Shown: piece by piece, positions 15,614-15,676 of the stretch
Numbering within the stretch: position 1 is the stretch's first letter
Layout: each line of letters starts with the position of its first letter
DNA from: Bacteroidales bacterium UBA932
Lineage (GTDB): Bacteria; Bacteroidota; Bacteroidia; Bacteroidales; UBA932
Length of the DNA: 15,676 nt
NCBI GenBank assembly: GCA_002293585.1
Contig: DBDM01000128.1
Location: 284-15,959 of the forward strand
Direction: 5' to 3'
Notes under the pieces: model-generated
Databases searched by the model: none
What the model was told of the DNA's origin: nothing
Seen by the model: the letters and a program-made list of their open reading frames with translations, nothing else
Program-made: the position numbers and the translations under genes

Positions 15614-15640
15614 CCCCCTACTCCCACTCTATTGTTGCGG
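15614..15640. repeat. Direct repeat copy 2 (original guaA 3' end)
   Basis: These 27 bases are identical to 14891-14917. This copy is continuous with the guaA coding sequence, so it is the original site. The guaA stop TAG lies at 15620-15618 within it. Confidence 0.9.
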
Positions 15641-15676
15641 GGGGTTTGGAGCTGATGTCGTACACCACGCGGTTGA
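15618..15676 (-). CDS. guaA: GMP synthase, C-terminal end only (gene continues outside window)
   Basis: Only the last 18 codons and stop are visible, reading NRVVYDISSKPPATIEWE. This matches the very conserved C-terminus of GMP synthase (glutamine-hydrolysing), the dimerisation-domain end that contributes to the XMP site. The enzyme converts XMP to GMP in purine synthesis. Little sequence is seen, but the match is highly specific. The last six codons are the part copied at 14891-14917. With the cassette in place, guaA transcription would run antisense into the DUF2442-DUF4160 pair, since no terminator is visible after its stop. Confidence 0.9.
   Translation of the reverse strand, partial: NRVVYDISSKPPATIEWE

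Overview
The window looks like a Bacteroidetes chromosome, most likely order Bacteroidales. Three things point there: promoter -7 boxes of the TAnnTTTG type in front of several genes, a gene order I recognise from that phylum (coaX, outer-membrane protein, TPR protein, LptC, CNNM/CBS protein, PpiD-like foldase), and a large surface protein ending in a FISUMP domain. The species cannot be named from the sequence alone.

Layout. Positions 1-3229 (+) hold the 3' part of a very large gene cut by the left edge; it encodes a row of about 95-residue Ig/PKD-like modules and a C-terminal FISUMP domain, and ends at a strong hairpin terminator. Positions 3303-3752 (-) hold a 5'-truncated remnant of an AlbA_2/RecG-C-like ATP-binding regulator with an in-frame 12-bp tandem repeat. 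From 3829 to 11424 (-) runs a tight cell-envelope cluster transcribed in the order coaX, outer-membrane barrel, TPR protein, lptC, CNNM/CBS transporter-like protein, then a PpiD/SurA-type foldase with its own promoter box. A further internal promoter with both elements lies in the 3' end of coaX. mfd (11445-14768, -) is directly upstream of coaX.

The most interesting part is the right end. The last 59 bases are the extreme 3' end of guaA (GMP synthase, -). A 27-bp stretch covering its last codons and stop is repeated exactly 723 bp away, at 14891-14917, on the mfd side. Between the two copies sits an AT-rich cassette of two small + strand genes, a DUF4160 protein and a DUF2442 protein, 2 bp apart. 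This is the layout expected of a very small element inserted at the 3' end of guaA, or of its remnant. It carries no integrase. The mfd side also has an inverted pair of promoter-like boxes and a REP-like hairpin containing a 12-codon ORF.

How the genes work together: the central cluster combines LPS transport (LptC), periplasmic folding of outer-membrane proteins (PpiD-like), a beta-barrel protein and a TPR protein, all envelope-biogenesis functions, behind the coenzyme A gene coaX. mfd and guaA are housekeeping genes. The two ends of the window (repeat-built surface protein with gene remnant, and guaA-linked cassette) are the variable parts.
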